Below, piece after piece: positions 63,832 through 64,000 of a stretch of 64,000 bases of DNA. Numbering within the stretch: the first letter of the stretch is position 1; every line of letters begins with the position of its first letter. The stretch is from Hemibagrus wyckioides (lineage: Eukaryota > Chordata > Actinopteri > Siluriformes > Bagridae): assembly GCF_019097595.1 (NCBI RefSeq), contig NC_080711.1:9515928-9579927 (forward strand), given 5' to 3'. A program made the position numbers and the translations under genes. The notes beneath the pieces are model-generated. The model was not told the DNA's origin, did not search any database, and saw only the letters and a program-made list of their open reading frames with translations.

Positions 63832-64000
63832 TCCTTTTCTGGGTGTTAACCATTCTTGCCCACCAGTGTTAGTGATTTGCTGATCCTTTTGCAAGTATGT
63901 GTGTGTTTGAGTGGGTCTTTGTAAATATATGTGCATGTGATGTACCTATGTACAATTATCTGTACCTAATTCTAAATGTTCATAAGCATCTCTATAAGTA

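Overview
The window is vertebrate nuclear DNA from a teleost fish. It is AT-rich and intron-rich, with many CA/GT, GATA and AAT microsatellites, Tc1/mariner-type inverted-repeat elements, tRNA-derived SINEs and 5'-truncated non-LTR retrotransposon copies. The repeat mix resembles otophysan fish such as catfishes, but that placement is an inference.

Two protein-coding genes can be assembled exon by exon, with GT-AG introns and an unbroken frame. On the + strand, 9529-17334 holds csf2rb, the common beta receptor subunit of the IL-3/IL-5/GM-CSF group: 13 coding exons, 706 codons, two cytokine-receptor modules, one membrane segment and a JAK-binding box 1. A possible noncoding first exon and promoter lie near 8150-8526, and the 3' UTR probably ends near 18790. 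On the - strand, 39465-30000 holds pdgfb, platelet-derived growth factor B: 6 coding exons, 515 codons, with all eight cystine-knot cysteines at exactly the mammalian spacing. The genes converge tail to tail about 12.7 kb apart. Both human orthologues are on chromosome 22q12-q13, so this looks like a compact piece of conserved synteny.

The most unusual feature is pdgfb exon 5. In mammals this exon is about 145 nt; here it is 991 nt. It places roughly 280 extra residues (Asn/Gln/Thr/Lys-rich, nine N-glycosylation sequons, one extra Cys, a predicted coiled coil) between the growth-factor domain and the basic C-terminal retention motif, which is still encoded by a normal exon 6. Failure to splice exon 5 to exon 6 would end the protein six residues later, without the retention motif.

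Region by region: 1-8150 has no gene, but holds transposon relics and a 24-bp-arm hairpin at 2031-2096. 8150-18800 is csf2rb. 18800-30000 is intergenic, with transposon, SINE and LINE fragments and a degenerate tandem-like tract at 28860-29560. 30000-40200 is pdgfb with its CpG-rich promoter. 40200-64000 has no gene I can support; it carries mobile-element copies, microsatellites, a 31-bp-arm hairpin (43556-43621) and a LINE copy at 63228-63400 flanked by an 18-bp target-site duplication.
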